DNA of 64,000 nucleotides, taken from NCBI RefSeq assembly GCF_024979315.1, contig NZ_JANLCK010000006.1:124001-188000 (forward strand). Direction: 5' to 3'. Source of the stretch: Herbiconiux oxytropis. GTDB lineage: Bacteria; Actinomycetota; Actinomycetes; Actinomycetales; Microbacteriaceae. The translations under genes were made by a program, and so were the position numbers. This document shows positions 7,725-16,321 of the stretch, in pieces. Numbering within the stretch: the first letter of the stretch is position 1; each line of letters opens with the position of its first letter. The notes beneath the pieces are model-generated. The model had not been told where the DNA came from. It worked only from the letters and a program-made list of their open reading frames with translations, and did not search any database.

Positions 7725-9647
7725 ATGACCGACTCGATGGACCGATTCCATACGGAATGGCGGGCGAGCATCGACGACCGCGACAGCTTCTGGCTGGCGC
7801 AATCGCAACGTATCGACTGGACTCGGGCCCCGAAGTCGGCGCTCGAGAATGAAGGGGACTCGTGGTCGTGGTTTCCCGATGGTGAATTGAATCTGGCGTA
7901 TAACACGCTCGATCGACACGTCGAAGCCGGGCGTGGTGATGACGCTGCCGTGATCTTCGACTCGGCGATGACGGCGGAAACGCGCACCCGCACCTACCGT
8001 GAGCTCCGCGACGAGACCGCGGCATTCGCGGGTGCACTTCGCGCCCAGGGGGTGCGTCGAGGCGATCGCGTGATCATCTACATGCCGATGATCCCCGAGG
8101 CCGTCATCGCGATGCTGGCCTGTGCTCGGATCGGTGCGGTGCACTCCGTCGTCTTCGGTGGCTTCGCCGCGAACGAACTCGCGACCAGGATCGCCGATGC
8201 CGGGGCGCGGATCCTGGTTACGGCCTCGGGTGGACTGGAGCCCGGAAAGGTCGTCGACTACATCCCGCTGGTACGGGAAGCGCTGAGACTGAGTGCCGGG
8301 ACCGTCGACACGGTGATCGTCAAGCAGCGCGACGGCTTCCCGACCTCAATCACCGACCTGCCCTGGGGGCAGGGGGCGCAGTGGCTCGACTGGGCCGCGG
8401 TCGCACAGTCCGCTGCTCCTGCAGCCCCTGTCCCGGTGGCGGCGACCGATCCGCTCTACCTGCTCTACACCTCCGGGACCACAGGGAGCCCGAAGGGCAT
8501 CGTGCGGGACGGAGGAGGCTATGCGGTGGCGCTCGACTGGTCGATGAGGAACATCTACGGCGCCGGGCCGGGTGACGTGTTCTGGGCGGCGAGCGACGTG
8601 GGGTGGGTCGTCGGGCACTCTTACATCGTCTACGCACCGCTCCTCATCGGTGCCGCGACGGTGCTCTACGAGGGAAAGCCGGTCGGCACACCAGATGCGG
8701 GCGCATTCTGGCGTGTCATCGAGCAGCACCGGGTGAACATCATGTTCACTGCGCCCACAGCCATCCGGGCCATCCACAGGATCGATCCCGACCTCCGGCT
8801 CCTCACCCGCTACGACACCACCTCCCTGCGGGCCCTGTTCCTGGCCGGCGAGCGACTCGACCCGGAGACCTATCATTGGATCACCGACGGTCTGGCGGTC
8901 CCCGTCGTCGATCACTGGTGGCAGACCGAGACGGGCTGGGCGATCAGTGCGAATCCGGTCGGATTCGGGGCCCTCCCGCTGCGGGCAGGGTCGAGTACCG
9001 TGCCGATGGCGGGCTACGACGTGAGGATCCTGAACTCCAAGGGTCGCGAGGTCGCTGCGGGCAAGGAGGGCAACATCGCCCTTCGGCTGCCCTTGCCCCC
9101 CGGCACGCTGACAGGAGTCTGGGGCGGGCCGCATCGACTTCGGGACTCGTACCTCTCGGTGTTCCCCGGCTATTACGCAACCGGGGATTCCGGCTACCTC
9201 GATGAGGACGGCTACCTCTACGTCATGGGCAGGACCGATGATGTGATCAATGTAGCGGGACACCGGATCTCAACCGGGGCGTTGGAGGAGGTCCTCGCAC
9301 TGCATCAGGATGTGGCTGAGTGTGCAGTGGTCGGAGTGAAGGACTCGCTCAAGGGCCAACGGGCGATGGGCTTCGTCACGGTCAAATCCGGCCGGACTTT
9401 GAACGAGGAGGAGCTGCACGAGCAGCTGGTCGATCTCGTCCGCGCTCGGATCGGGCCGGTGGCGGCGTTCCGTGACGTCATGTTCGTCGACCGTCTGCCG
9501 AAGACCCGATCAGGCAAGATCCTGAGGAAGACGCTGCGTCAGATCATCGACGGAGAGCCCCACAAGGTGCCGGCCACCATCGAGGATGTCTCCGTCCTGG
9601 AACCCATCCTGGCGGCGGCCCGCGCCGCACGGAGCCCGGTCGCATGA
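7725..9647 (+). CDS. prpE: propionyl-CoA synthetase-type acyl-CoA ligase (AMP-forming)
   Basis: This ligase activates a short carboxylate with ATP and CoA, giving acyl-CoA, AMP and PPi. The P-loop-like motif LLYTSGTTGSPKGIVRDGG is followed by the AVALDWSMRNIY and DVGWVVGHSYIVY segments typical of PrpE rather than Acs. The TGDSGYLDEDGYLYVMGR hinge and the C-terminal acetylatable Lys in KTRSGKILRKTLR are present. I start at ATG 7725 (AAGGGCTGGGA upstream; 640 aa) rather than the GTG at 7692. The stop overlaps the adenylate kinase start by 4 bp. Propionate is the likely substrate but acetate or acrylate-sized acids are possible. Confidence 0.9.
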   Translation: MTDSMDRFHTEWRASIDDRDSFWLAQSQRIDWTRAPKSALENEGDSWSWFPDGELNLAYNTLDRHVEAGRGDDAAVIFDSAMTAETRTRTYRELRDETAAFAGALRAQGVRRGDRVIIYMPMIPEAVIAMLACARIGAVHSVVFGGFAANELATRIADAGARILVTASGGLEPGKVVDYIPLVREALRLSAGTVDTVIVKQRDGFPTSITDLPWGQGAQWLDWAAVAQSAAPAAPVPVAATDPLYLLYTSGTTGSPKGIVRDGGGYAVALDWSMRNIYGAGPGDVFWAASDVGWVVGHSYIVYAPLLIGAATVLYEGKPVGTPDAGAFWRVIEQHRVNIMFTAPTAIRAIHRIDPDLRLLTRYDTTSLRALFLAGERLDPETYHWITDGLAVPVVDHWWQTETGWAISANPVGFGALPLRAGSSTVPMAGYDVRILNSKGREVAAGKEGNIALRLPLPPGTLTGVWGGPHRLRDSYLSVFPGYYATGDSGYLDEDGYLYVMGRTDDVINVAGHRISTGALEEVLALHQDVAECAVVGVKDSLKGQRAMGFVTVKSGRTLNEEELHEQLVDLVRARIGPVAAFRDVMFVDRLPKTRSGKILRKTLRQIIDGEPHKVPATIEDVSVLEPILAAARAARSPVA

Positions 9648-10267
9648 CGACGGACCGGACGGTGGCTGCATCCTCCTCGACCAGGGACGACCGACGCCTC
9701 CGCATCGTGCTGATGGGTGCGCCCGGTTCGGGCAAGGGCACTCAGGGGCGTCTGCTGAGCCGGAAGCTCGGCGTTCCCACGATCTCGACGGGCGACCTCT
9801 TCCGCGATCATCTCCGGCGGCGCACGGAGCTCGGGGTGACCGTGGCCGGCTACCTCGATTCCGGTGAATTCGTGCCGGACGTCATCACCGACGCGATGGT
9901 GAGGGACCGGATCGGCCTCACGGACGCGGTGGGCGGGTTCATCCTCGACGGCTACCCCCGGACGCTCGCCCAGGTCGAGGCCCTGAACGGCTTCGTCGGC
10001 GAGCAACGAGGGTCCATCACCGCCGTGGTGGCCCTGGAGGTGGATCGCGCGACGTTGCTCGAGCGGATGCGCACACGGGCGCAGGCGGAGGCGAGGGCCG
10101 ATGACGACCCGGAGGTCGTGATCCGGAGACTGGAGATCTACGAGGCGGAGACCGCCCCCTTGATCGAGCACTACAGATCTTCGACCAGGGTCATCACGGT
10201 GGACGGCAGCCTCGAGCCGGCTCGACTCAGCGCGATGATCTCGTCACGTCTTCGCGCGCGGGAGTGA
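9644..10267 (+). CDS. adk: adenylate kinase
   Basis: This 207-aa protein converts AMP + ATP to 2 ADP. The P-loop GAPGSGKGTQ is at residues about 25-34 after a 20-residue N-terminal extension; the AMP-binding GDLFRDHLRR and DGYPRTLAQV motifs are present. The LID is short and has no zinc ligands, as in other actinobacterial Adk. The ATG overlaps the prpE stop in ATGA, so translation is coupled. The housekeeping adk normally lies in the ribosomal-protein region, so this is probably a second copy dedicated to removing AMP made by the ligase. Confidence 0.92.
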   Translation: MTTDRTVAASSSTRDDRRLRIVLMGAPGSGKGTQGRLLSRKLGVPTISTGDLFRDHLRRRTELGVTVAGYLDSGEFVPDVITDAMVRDRIGLTDAVGGFILDGYPRTLAQVEALNGFVGEQRGSITAVVALEVDRATLLERMRTRAQAEARADDDPEVVIRRLEIYEAETAPLIEHYRSSTRVITVDGSLEPARLSAMISSRLRARE

Positions 10268-10283
10268 GCCGCCTGGGCAGCGG

Positions 10284-10778
10284 TCAACGACCGCGACGGC
10301 GCAGGCGTCGGGCGAGATCCTCGATGTCGTCGGCGACCACGTCCCAGTCGCTCGTCGGTTCCAGGTCGAGCACCTGGCGGGAACCGTGTTCCCTGGGCCT
10401 CGCGATGAAGGTCGTCGCCAGGCCGCTCATCCGCGCCGCCTGGAGATCTTCGTTGTGGGCGGCGACGAGCATGACCTCTCCGGGGGGCAGCCCCAAGAGC
10501 TCGACGGTCTTCCGGTACGCCGCTGGATCGGGTTTGTAGGTGCGGGTGATGTCGGATCCGATGATCACATCCCACGGCAGCCTCCGGGACTTCGACATCT
10601 CGAGCAGAAGTGCCGTGTGCGCGTTCGACAGAGGCCCGATGATGTAGTCGGCCTTCAGCGCTCGCAGCCCGGGCACACTGTCCGGCCAGGGCGGTGGCCG
10701 ATGCCACGCGTGCACCAGCTCGACGATGTCAGTCACCCTCTGCATCGCGGGCTGGTAGAGGGCCCTCCAGCACGGCAC
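10284..10778 (-). pseudogene. 2-haloacid dehalogenase-like HAD remnant
   Basis: The minus-strand frame matches the later part of type II haloacid dehalogenases: HAWHRPPPWPDSVPGL, PLSNAHTALLLEMSK (motif II region), PWDVIIGSDITRTYKPDPAAY (motif III Lys) and GEVMLVAAHNEDL. The N-terminal third with the DxxGT nucleophile is absent, and the cap region between MQRV and DIVELV is deleted, leaving about 164 codons where family members have about 225-250. Without the nucleophile Asp it cannot be a working dehalogenase. It is squeezed between adk and the LuxR gene. Confidence 0.8.
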
Positions 10779-10813
10779 GGATCTCCTGCCCGGTCACGGG
10801 GCGGCATTCCCGG

Positions 10814-11731
10814 TCACAGGATGGCGTGATTGCGCCGTGCGATGGCCAGGGCCTCGAATCGGGTAGATGCGCCGAGCTTGCGCATCGCCTGGTTGAGGTA
10901 GCTCTTCACCGTCGATTCGGTCAGCCCGAGCGCGGCCGCTACGGCGGCATTCGTGTGCCCGAGCGCCACCTGGCTGAGAACATCCGATTCCCGCGCCGTC
11001 AGGAGGGTGGCTCCCGTCCGATCGTCGACGACGTCGGATTCCTCATCACTCTGCGCCATGCCGATGAGGCGACGTTCGATCGATTCGAGCTCGGAGCGCA
11101 TCGCGGAATCCTCGAGCTGGGCGCTGATCCGCCGCATCTCGGCATAGATGCTGCGCAGTTCCTCGGTCTGAGCAGACGAGAACGTCGTCGGCGGAACAGG
11201 GAGACGTGGTGCATTCGCGGGCTCGAGCCGCCCGGGTGGGTTCGGAGTCCGACCCCTCTCGACGGGGTGGGGGCGACTCTCCTCCAGCTTGACGGCGAGT
11301 TCCCTCGCCACCATCGAGGCCGGTTCGATCGACACTCCGCCGATCGTGGAATGCGAGCGGAGCCCCCCGTAGAGCACCCCCAGCACGTGACCTGAGGATA
11401 CGACGGGAATGGCCAGCAGAGTGGTGATCCCCTCGGCGAGCACCGCTCGGTCGTAGTCGTGAGTGATCGCCCGCGACGAGGCGTAGTTGGCGGTGAGTCT
11501 CGGTCGGGCCTCGGCGAGCACGCGCCCGCCCAGGCCGGACCCTTCAGACACGAGGAGGCCGCGGAGGGAGTCGCGCTCGTTGCCGATGAGTTGGGTGATG
11601 GTGATTCGTTGGTTGTGGGCGAAGCCACCGAACACCACGGGGAAACGGGTCAGCCTCGTCAGCTCTGTGAGGGACTGACGCATCAAGCGGTCGTCGGCCA
11701 GGCTCGCAGGGTGCGGGTTCATCGTGTGCAT
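10814..11731 (-). CDS. GAF domain LuxR-type transcriptional regulator
   Basis: This 305-aa protein has an N-terminal GAF sensor (residues about 20-150), a linker predicted coiled coil (SIYAEMRRISAQLEDSAM region) and a C-terminal LuxR HTH (LTARESDVLSQVALG ... ESTVKSYLNQAMRKLG). It resembles the GAF-LuxR activators found beside actinobacterial hydrocarbon, ketone and alcohol catabolic genes. It is divergent from the MFS-GMC-AcuI operon. A 19-bp palindrome lies 10 bp before its start, and an element shared with the prpE promoter lies further upstream. It probably senses a small organic ligand. Confidence 0.88.
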   Translation of the reverse strand: MHTMNPHPASLADDRLMRQSLTELTRLTRFPVVFGGFAHNQRITITQLIGNERDSLRGLLVSEGSGLGGRVLAEARPRLTANYASSRAITHDYDRAVLAEGITTLLAIPVVSSGHVLGVLYGGLRSHSTIGGVSIEPASMVARELAVKLEESRPHPVERGRTPNPPGRLEPANAPRLPVPPTTFSSAQTEELRSIYAEMRRISAQLEDSAMRSELESIERRLIGMAQSDEESDVVDDRTGATLLTARESDVLSQVALGHTNAAVAAALGLTESTVKSYLNQAMRKLGASTRFEALAIARRNHAIL

Positions 11732-11740
11732 CTCGTCGCT

Positions 11741-11759
11741 GAGTACATAATCCGTACTC
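11741..11759. promoter_or_regulatory. palindrome upstream of the GAF-LuxR gene
   Basis: GAGTAC (11741-11746), 7 bases, GTACTC (11754-11759): perfect 6-bp arms in an AT-rich patch just before the LuxR start. Likely an autoregulatory operator or promoter; inference only. Confidence 0.5.
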
Positions 11760-11781
11760 TAATACGCGCCGCCGTCCGGGG

Positions 11782-11805
11782 ACCCAACTTTCGGTGGTAG
11801 ACGGC
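11782..11805. promoter_or_regulatory. element shared with the esterase/prpE intergenic region, copy 2
   Basis: This is the second copy of the CCAACTTYCGGTGGT...GACGGC element, differing from 7619-7640 by one base in the core and a one-base insertion. It sits between the LuxR gene and the MFS start, 116 bp before the latter. Confidence 0.45.
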
Positions 11806-11921
11806 GCCGAACCGTGGCAGTTGGATGGGCGGCACCCGATCACGCCGTCGATGACGACGGCCGGTTGGCGCTCCAAGCGCCGGGCACCCCACCCTTCCCG
11901 AGACAGAGAGGTCTCCCTGCC

Positions 11922-13202
11922 ATGGTCACGATCCCGCCCCCTTCTGTTAGACGATCACCGAACCGCTGGTGGTTCGTCGTCACCGCCATGCTTGCTCTGA
12001 TCCTCGGCGCCGGCACCCTGAATGTTCTTTTCAACGTCGCCGCCGTGCCGATGATCGAGGAGTTCGGCTGGACCCTCGCGGACTTCACCAACGGGGCGTC
12101 CTTCGCCACCGTGGCTGCTGGCGTGAGCGCACTTATGGTCGGCATCCTCGTGTCGCGGTTCGGGCCACGGATCCCGACCGTGCCGATCTCGCTGGCGTTC
12201 GGTGGGGCCGTGATCCTGCTGGCGACAGCGAACGGAAGCGTGGCGTACTGGTGCGTTCTCTGCATCCTGCTCGGAGCCGTGGCCGGTGCCTCGACGCCTG
12301 TTGCCCACGTCACGGTCGTCACCGCGTGGTTCTCCGACCGGCGCGGAATCGCGCTGGGGCTCCTGGCGGTCGGCTCGGCCCTGGGCACCATCCTCATGCC
12401 GCCCATCGCCACGGCGATCGAAGCGACGTACGGATGGCGCGGGGTCTACATCGCGGTCGGGGCGCTGTGCGTGATCATTCCACCGGCGGTCTACGCGTTC
12501 GTCACACGCTTGCCGGCCGGAACGGTCATGCAGCAAGCAGCCGGGGCTGACGCTGCCGTGACCTCGAGCATCCGCTCGGTCACCCGTCTCCGACAGTTCT
12601 GGCTCCTGCTCGGCGGCATCCTGTTGGTGTCGACTGCGCTGTTCGGCCTGCTCAGCCAGGTGTTCCCCATCGCGGCGAGCCAGGGGTACGAGCCGGAGAC
12701 GGCCGCCCTGCTGCTCTCGTCACTGGCCGTCAGCTCCTTGGTCGTGCACGGGATCGTCGGTTTCCTGCTCGACCGTCTCTATGCGCCGGGAATCGCTGTC
12801 GTGCTCTTCGCGCTCGGAGGCGTCGGGACCGTCCTTCTGTTCACCTCGGCCACGCTTCCGTTGTCGTTCCTCGGCGCCATCCTGGTGGGGGTCGCCTTCG
12901 GCGCCGAAGGCGACGTGGCGTCCTACATCGTCGGCAGGTACTTCCCCCTCGGCGCCTACGCCCGAGTCGTGGGGCTGGTGTTCTTCGTGCTCACCATCGG
13001 CGGTGCCATCGGCATGTTCCTGATCGGACAGCTGTACGTCGCGACGGGCGGGTACACCGTGCCGATGACTGTGCTCACATCACTGGTCGGTGCAGGCATC
13101 GTCTGCTTCCTCTGTTTCGGCCGATACACCTTCCGCCTCGACGGGACCAAGGCGGACGAAGCCACCGAGAAGGAACCGTCTCTATCGCCGGCGGGGCTCT
13201 GA
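11922..13202 (+). CDS. MFS transporter, monocarboxylate/oxalate-type
   Basis: This membrane protein of 426 aa is predicted to have 12 segments. The first halves read NRWWFVVTAMLALILGAGT and a GWTLADFTNG loop typical of MCT/OFA-like MFS proteins, with the A-loop RFGPRIP and the later FLLDRLYAPG. It probably imports a carboxylate or related small acid into the cell. The ATG at 11922 follows CAGAGAGG; an upstream in-frame extension has no membrane or family signal. The GMC oxidase follows within a few bases, so uptake and oxidation are likely linked. Confidence 0.88.
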   Translation: MVTIPPPSVRRSPNRWWFVVTAMLALILGAGTLNVLFNVAAVPMIEEFGWTLADFTNGASFATVAAGVSALMVGILVSRFGPRIPTVPISLAFGGAVILLATANGSVAYWCVLCILLGAVAGASTPVAHVTVVTAWFSDRRGIALGLLAVGSALGTILMPPIATAIEATYGWRGVYIAVGALCVIIPPAVYAFVTRLPAGTVMQQAAGADAAVTSSIRSVTRLRQFWLLLGGILLVSTALFGLLSQVFPIAASQGYEPETAALLLSSLAVSSLVVHGIVGFLLDRLYAPGIAVVLFALGGVGTVLLFTSATLPLSFLGAILVGVAFGAEGDVASYIVGRYFPLGAYARVVGLVFFVLTIGGAIGMFLIGQLYVATGGYTVPMTVLTSLVGAGIVCFLCFGRYTFRLDGTKADEATEKEPSLSPAGL

Positions 13203-13255
13203 CCGTGGCCAGCTCCGATCACACCATCAACCAAGAGAGCGAGGAAGCCGACACG

Positions 13256-14905
13256 ATGCTCAGAGATGATACGCGCCGCTCCGGTGCAACTGAACACGAT
13301 TCCGTTCTCGATTTCGACTGGCTGATCGTCGGCTCGGGATTCGGCGGCAGCGTGGCCGCACTTCGGTTGGCGGAGAAGGGGTACCAGGTGGGGGTGATCG
13401 AACGGGGTCGCCGCTACGAAGACGACGAACTGCCGAGATCGGCCTCGGACACCGAGCGCTACTCCTGGAACCCCAAGAAGGGCCTCTACGGGATCATGCG
13501 ACCCGCGCTCTTCAGACACGTGGTGAGTGCGGCGCAGACCGGTGTGGGAGGAGGGAGCCTCATGTACGGGGGTGTCCTCTTCCGGCCGCAGCTGCCATTC
13601 TACGAGGATCCCCAATGGCACCGGCTGGGTCAGTGGGAACAGATCCTCGCGCCGCACTTCGCAACGGCCGAACGGATGCTGGGAGTGCGCACGGCCCCGT
13701 GGCAGTCCGCCACCATGGCGCTCACGAAAGAGGTGGCAGCGCACTTCGGGTCACCAGGCTCCTTCGCTCTCTCACCTACCGGTGTGTTCTTCGGAGAGCC
13801 GGGCAAGACCGTCCCCGACCCGTACTTCGGGGGAGAGGGGCCGGACCGCACGGGGTGCCGACGCTGCGGCGAGTGCATGGTGGGTTGCCATACCGGTGCC
13901 GCGAACCGCCTGACCAAGAACTACCTCTGGTTCGCCGAGAAGGGCGGGGCGAGCATCATGGCCGAGCAGGAAGTGATCGATGTGACTCCGCTTGGCGCAC
14001 CCGACGGCAGCGACGGCTATCGAATCACGACGGAAGCGCGCAGCCCCGGCCGGAACGGCGATCGTTCGTCCTACACCGCTCGCGGTGTCGTCTTCGCCGG
14101 GGGCGCCATCGCCACCAACGAACTGCTGGCCGATTGCAAGCACCGAGGTTCACTCGGGCTCATCAGCGATCGGCTCGGCGAGCTCGTGCGCACCAACAGC
14201 GAGACGGTCCTGAGTGTGCTCTTCCCGAAGGATCTCGACACCTGGCGCGATGTCACGGCGAGCAGCCGGGTCATCCTCGACCAGGATTCGCAGATCGAGT
14301 TCCTGACGCTTGGTCCCAACGCGGATGCGCAGCAGGCACTGTTCACCGTGCTCACTGGCGCGGGGAGCAGACCCCGACGGATAGCCCGGTGGCTTGGAGG
14401 AGCGATCCGGCATCCGCGTCGGCTGTGGTCGGTGCGACGGCAGACCGGTTGGAGCACGCGTACCCTGCAGATGCTCGTGATGCAGCCGCGTGACAACGCC
14501 CTCCGCTTTCGAGCCAAGAAGCGGCGAGGCGGCAACGGCTACCGACTGGTGAGCGAGAGTGACCCGGCCCGGCCCGCTCCCACCCACATCGAGATCGGAC
14601 ACCGGGTGGCGTCCTGGGTTGCCGAGCAGACCGGCGGCGTGGCGGAGAGCAGTATCTTCGAGGCGTTCTTCAACATCCCGCAGACTGCGCACATGCTGGG
14701 CGGTGCAGTGATCGGCGCCGACCCGTCCACAGGAGTGATCGACGAGCACCACCACGTGTTCGGCTACCGCAACCTGATCGTCTGCGATGCCTCAGCGCTC
14801 CCCGCCAATCCCGGTGTCAATCCCGCCCTCACCATCACAGCTCTTGCCGAACATGCGATGTCACACATCCCCGTTCGCCTCGAATCCGACCGGAAGGCAG
14901 CGTGA
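13256..14905 (+). CDS. GMC-type FAD oxidoreductase, cholesterol-oxidase-like
   Basis: This flavoenzyme has the FAD motif DWLIVGSGFGGSVAALRLA near residue 20, a GVGGGSLMYGG segment, a cysteine cluster CRRCGECMVGCHTGA typical of ChoD-like actinobacterial members, and the C-terminal NPGVNPALTITALAE flavin motif. It should oxidise an alcohol to a carbonyl. The ATG at 13256 follows GAGGAAG and gives 549 aa; a GTG at 13205, 3 bp after the MFS stop, would add 17 residues and cannot be excluded. No secretion signal is visible. It is co-transcribed with the MFS transporter and the AcuI-type reductase. A sterol substrate is not implied. Confidence 0.87.
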   Translation: MLRDDTRRSGATEHDSVLDFDWLIVGSGFGGSVAALRLAEKGYQVGVIERGRRYEDDELPRSASDTERYSWNPKKGLYGIMRPALFRHVVSAAQTGVGGGSLMYGGVLFRPQLPFYEDPQWHRLGQWEQILAPHFATAERMLGVRTAPWQSATMALTKEVAAHFGSPGSFALSPTGVFFGEPGKTVPDPYFGGEGPDRTGCRRCGECMVGCHTGAANRLTKNYLWFAEKGGASIMAEQEVIDVTPLGAPDGSDGYRITTEARSPGRNGDRSSYTARGVVFAGGAIATNELLADCKHRGSLGLISDRLGELVRTNSETVLSVLFPKDLDTWRDVTASSRVILDQDSQIEFLTLGPNADAQQALFTVLTGAGSRPRRIARWLGGAIRHPRRLWSVRRQTGWSTRTLQMLVMQPRDNALRFRAKKRRGGNGYRLVSESDPARPAPTHIEIGHRVASWVAEQTGGVAESSIFEAFFNIPQTAHMLGGAVIGADPSTGVIDEHHHVFGYRNLIVCDASALPANPGVNPALTITALAEHAMSHIPVRLESDRKAA

Positions 14906-15879
14906 TGCGCGCCATCGTCTCCCACAGTGAGAATCAACCCGCCCAGCTGAACGAGGTCGGTGAACCAGACCGGGAATCCGGAGACGTGCTCCTAGAGGTG
15001 ACGCACTCGAGTGTGAACTTTAAGGACGGCCTGGCATTAGCCGGGCGCGGCATCGTGCGCCGCTGGCCGACCGTGCTCGGCATCGACATTGTCGGGACGG
15101 TCGCCGAGTCTGCCTCGAACGCCTTCTCCGTCGGAGACAGGGTGACTCTCAACGGTGCGGGTGCCGGAGAAGTTCGTGACGGCGGCTTCGCGGAACGTGC
15201 CCGGGTCTCGTCAGAGTCGCTGATCCGCATTCCAGATTCGATCTCGTCGTCTCAAGCGGCCGCGATCGGCACGGCAGGATTCACCGCAACCATCGCCGTG
15301 CTCGCGCTGGCAGATCTCGGCGTGCTTCCGGACGGCGGTGACGTGCTGGTCACCGGAGCAGCAGGGGGGGTGGGGTCCCTTGCCATCAACCTGCTTTCCC
15401 GTCGTGGCTATCGCGTCGTGGCGTCGACCGGCCGGGCCGCCGAGCAGAGCGCCTTCCTGTCTTCGCTCGGCGCAGCGGAGGTCATCGATCGCTCGCAGTT
15501 CTCGGATCCCATCGCTCACCCGCTGCAACGGGAACGATGGGGCGCCGCTGTGGACTCGATCGGCTCCCACACCCTGGCGAACGTTCTTGCTCAGACACGC
15601 TACGGAGGAGTCGTCGTCAGCAACGGCATGGCGCAGGGGATCGACCTGCCGGCGACCGTGCTGCCCTTCATCCTTCGTGCGATCACACTGGTGGGCGCGA
15701 ACTCCGTCGATGCCCCACGTGGTCTGCGCGAGCGCGCGTGGGCGACGCTCGGTGATGAACTCGATCTTCAGGCGCTGGACTCATTGACGGCCGTCGTCGG
15801 CCTTGGCGACACCATCGCAATCGCCGACGAGATCCTCCACGGGCGCATCCGCGGGCGCACCGTCGTGCAGATCGCCTGA
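14905..15879 (+). CDS. acuI: acrylyl-CoA reductase AcuI / YhdH-type MDR
   Basis: This 324-aa protein has the AcuI/YhdH features: SSVNFKDGLALAGRG near residue 40, PTVLGIDIVGTV, DGGFAERARV, and the NADPH motif VTGAAGGVGSLAINLL. In the family it reduces acrylyl-CoA to propionyl-CoA with NADPH, detoxifying the electrophile. Start and upstream stop overlap in TGATG, so it is coupled to the GMC oxidase. Together with the propionyl-CoA synthetase nearby it suggests the island makes or handles C3 acyl-CoA. The annotation as AcuI is by family; other enoyl substrates are possible. Confidence 0.85.
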   Translation: MRAIVSHSENQPAQLNEVGEPDRESGDVLLEVTHSSVNFKDGLALAGRGIVRRWPTVLGIDIVGTVAESASNAFSVGDRVTLNGAGAGEVRDGGFAERARVSSESLIRIPDSISSSQAAAIGTAGFTATIAVLALADLGVLPDGGDVLVTGAAGGVGSLAINLLSRRGYRVVASTGRAAEQSAFLSSLGAAEVIDRSQFSDPIAHPLQRERWGAAVDSIGSHTLANVLAQTRYGGVVVSNGMAQGIDLPATVLPFILRAITLVGANSVDAPRGLRERAWATLGDELDLQALDSLTAVVGLGDTIAIADEILHGRIRGRTVVQIA

Positions 15880-15889
15880 GAAACAGAAG

Positions 15890-15980
15890 TCCGGCCGTCG
15901 CGTATGGCGACGGTTAGGTACCAGTCAACATGACGGCCGGACGCACCATCCGACGGCGAGGGGTTCGCCCGCTCGCCGTC
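15890..15980. terminator. cluster of inverted repeats after acuI
   Basis: A hairpin CCGTCGC-5-GCGACGG (15895-15913) is nested in a larger inverted repeat with 11-bp arms (15890-15900 and 15932-15942); the two cannot fully form together because they share 15895-15900. A third repeat with 9-bp arms follows (15952-15960 and 15972-15980). There is no T tract. They probably end the acuI transcript. The remainder of the 15881-16321 gap shows no convincing gene except the weak ORF listed next. Confidence 0.5.
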
Positions 15981-16101
15981 AGTAGAACGATCACGTGGCA
16001 GGCGGGAGCCACCGGGTGAGCATCGATTGGTCGGACGTGTGGATGCTCTTTGAGTGATTATCCAGCCGCCCCAGAACAGGCGCACCGTGCGCCGTAGTTG
16101 C

Positions 16102-16299
16102 TCATCCCGACAGTGGTTGGAGCGTGATCACGGAGTGGCATACTTTCCGCCCACTCGCATCCCTCGCCCTCCGCACGGCAAGCGCCCATCCGGCCCGGAA
16201 CGCCACCGCCGCGAGTCCGGCCACCACCGCGACTGCCCCGCCGAGCACCTCCCACCGCGCCTGGGAACTCACCCCTCCACGCCACCCCACGCCGCTCAC
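16102..16299 (-). CDS. possible 65-aa membrane peptide
   Basis: This GTG-started frame lies 22 bp downstream of the aldehyde dehydrogenase on the same strand. It has one plausible hydrophobic helix, VLGGAVAVVAGLAAVAF, followed by basic residues. There is no ribosome-binding site and no family is recognised, so it may be chance in GC-rich DNA. Confidence 0.22.
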   Translation of the reverse strand: MSGVGWRGGVSSQARWEVLGGAVAVVAGLAAVAFRAGWALAVRRARDASGRKVCHSVITLQPLSG

Positions 16300-16321
16300 C
16301 CCGAGGAGGCGGCAGCAGGAC

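Noticed and set aside
13256-14905. Calling the GMC enzyme a true cholesterol oxidase
   Set aside because: Fold and Cys cluster fit the family, but no steroid genes are near and no secretion signal is seen.
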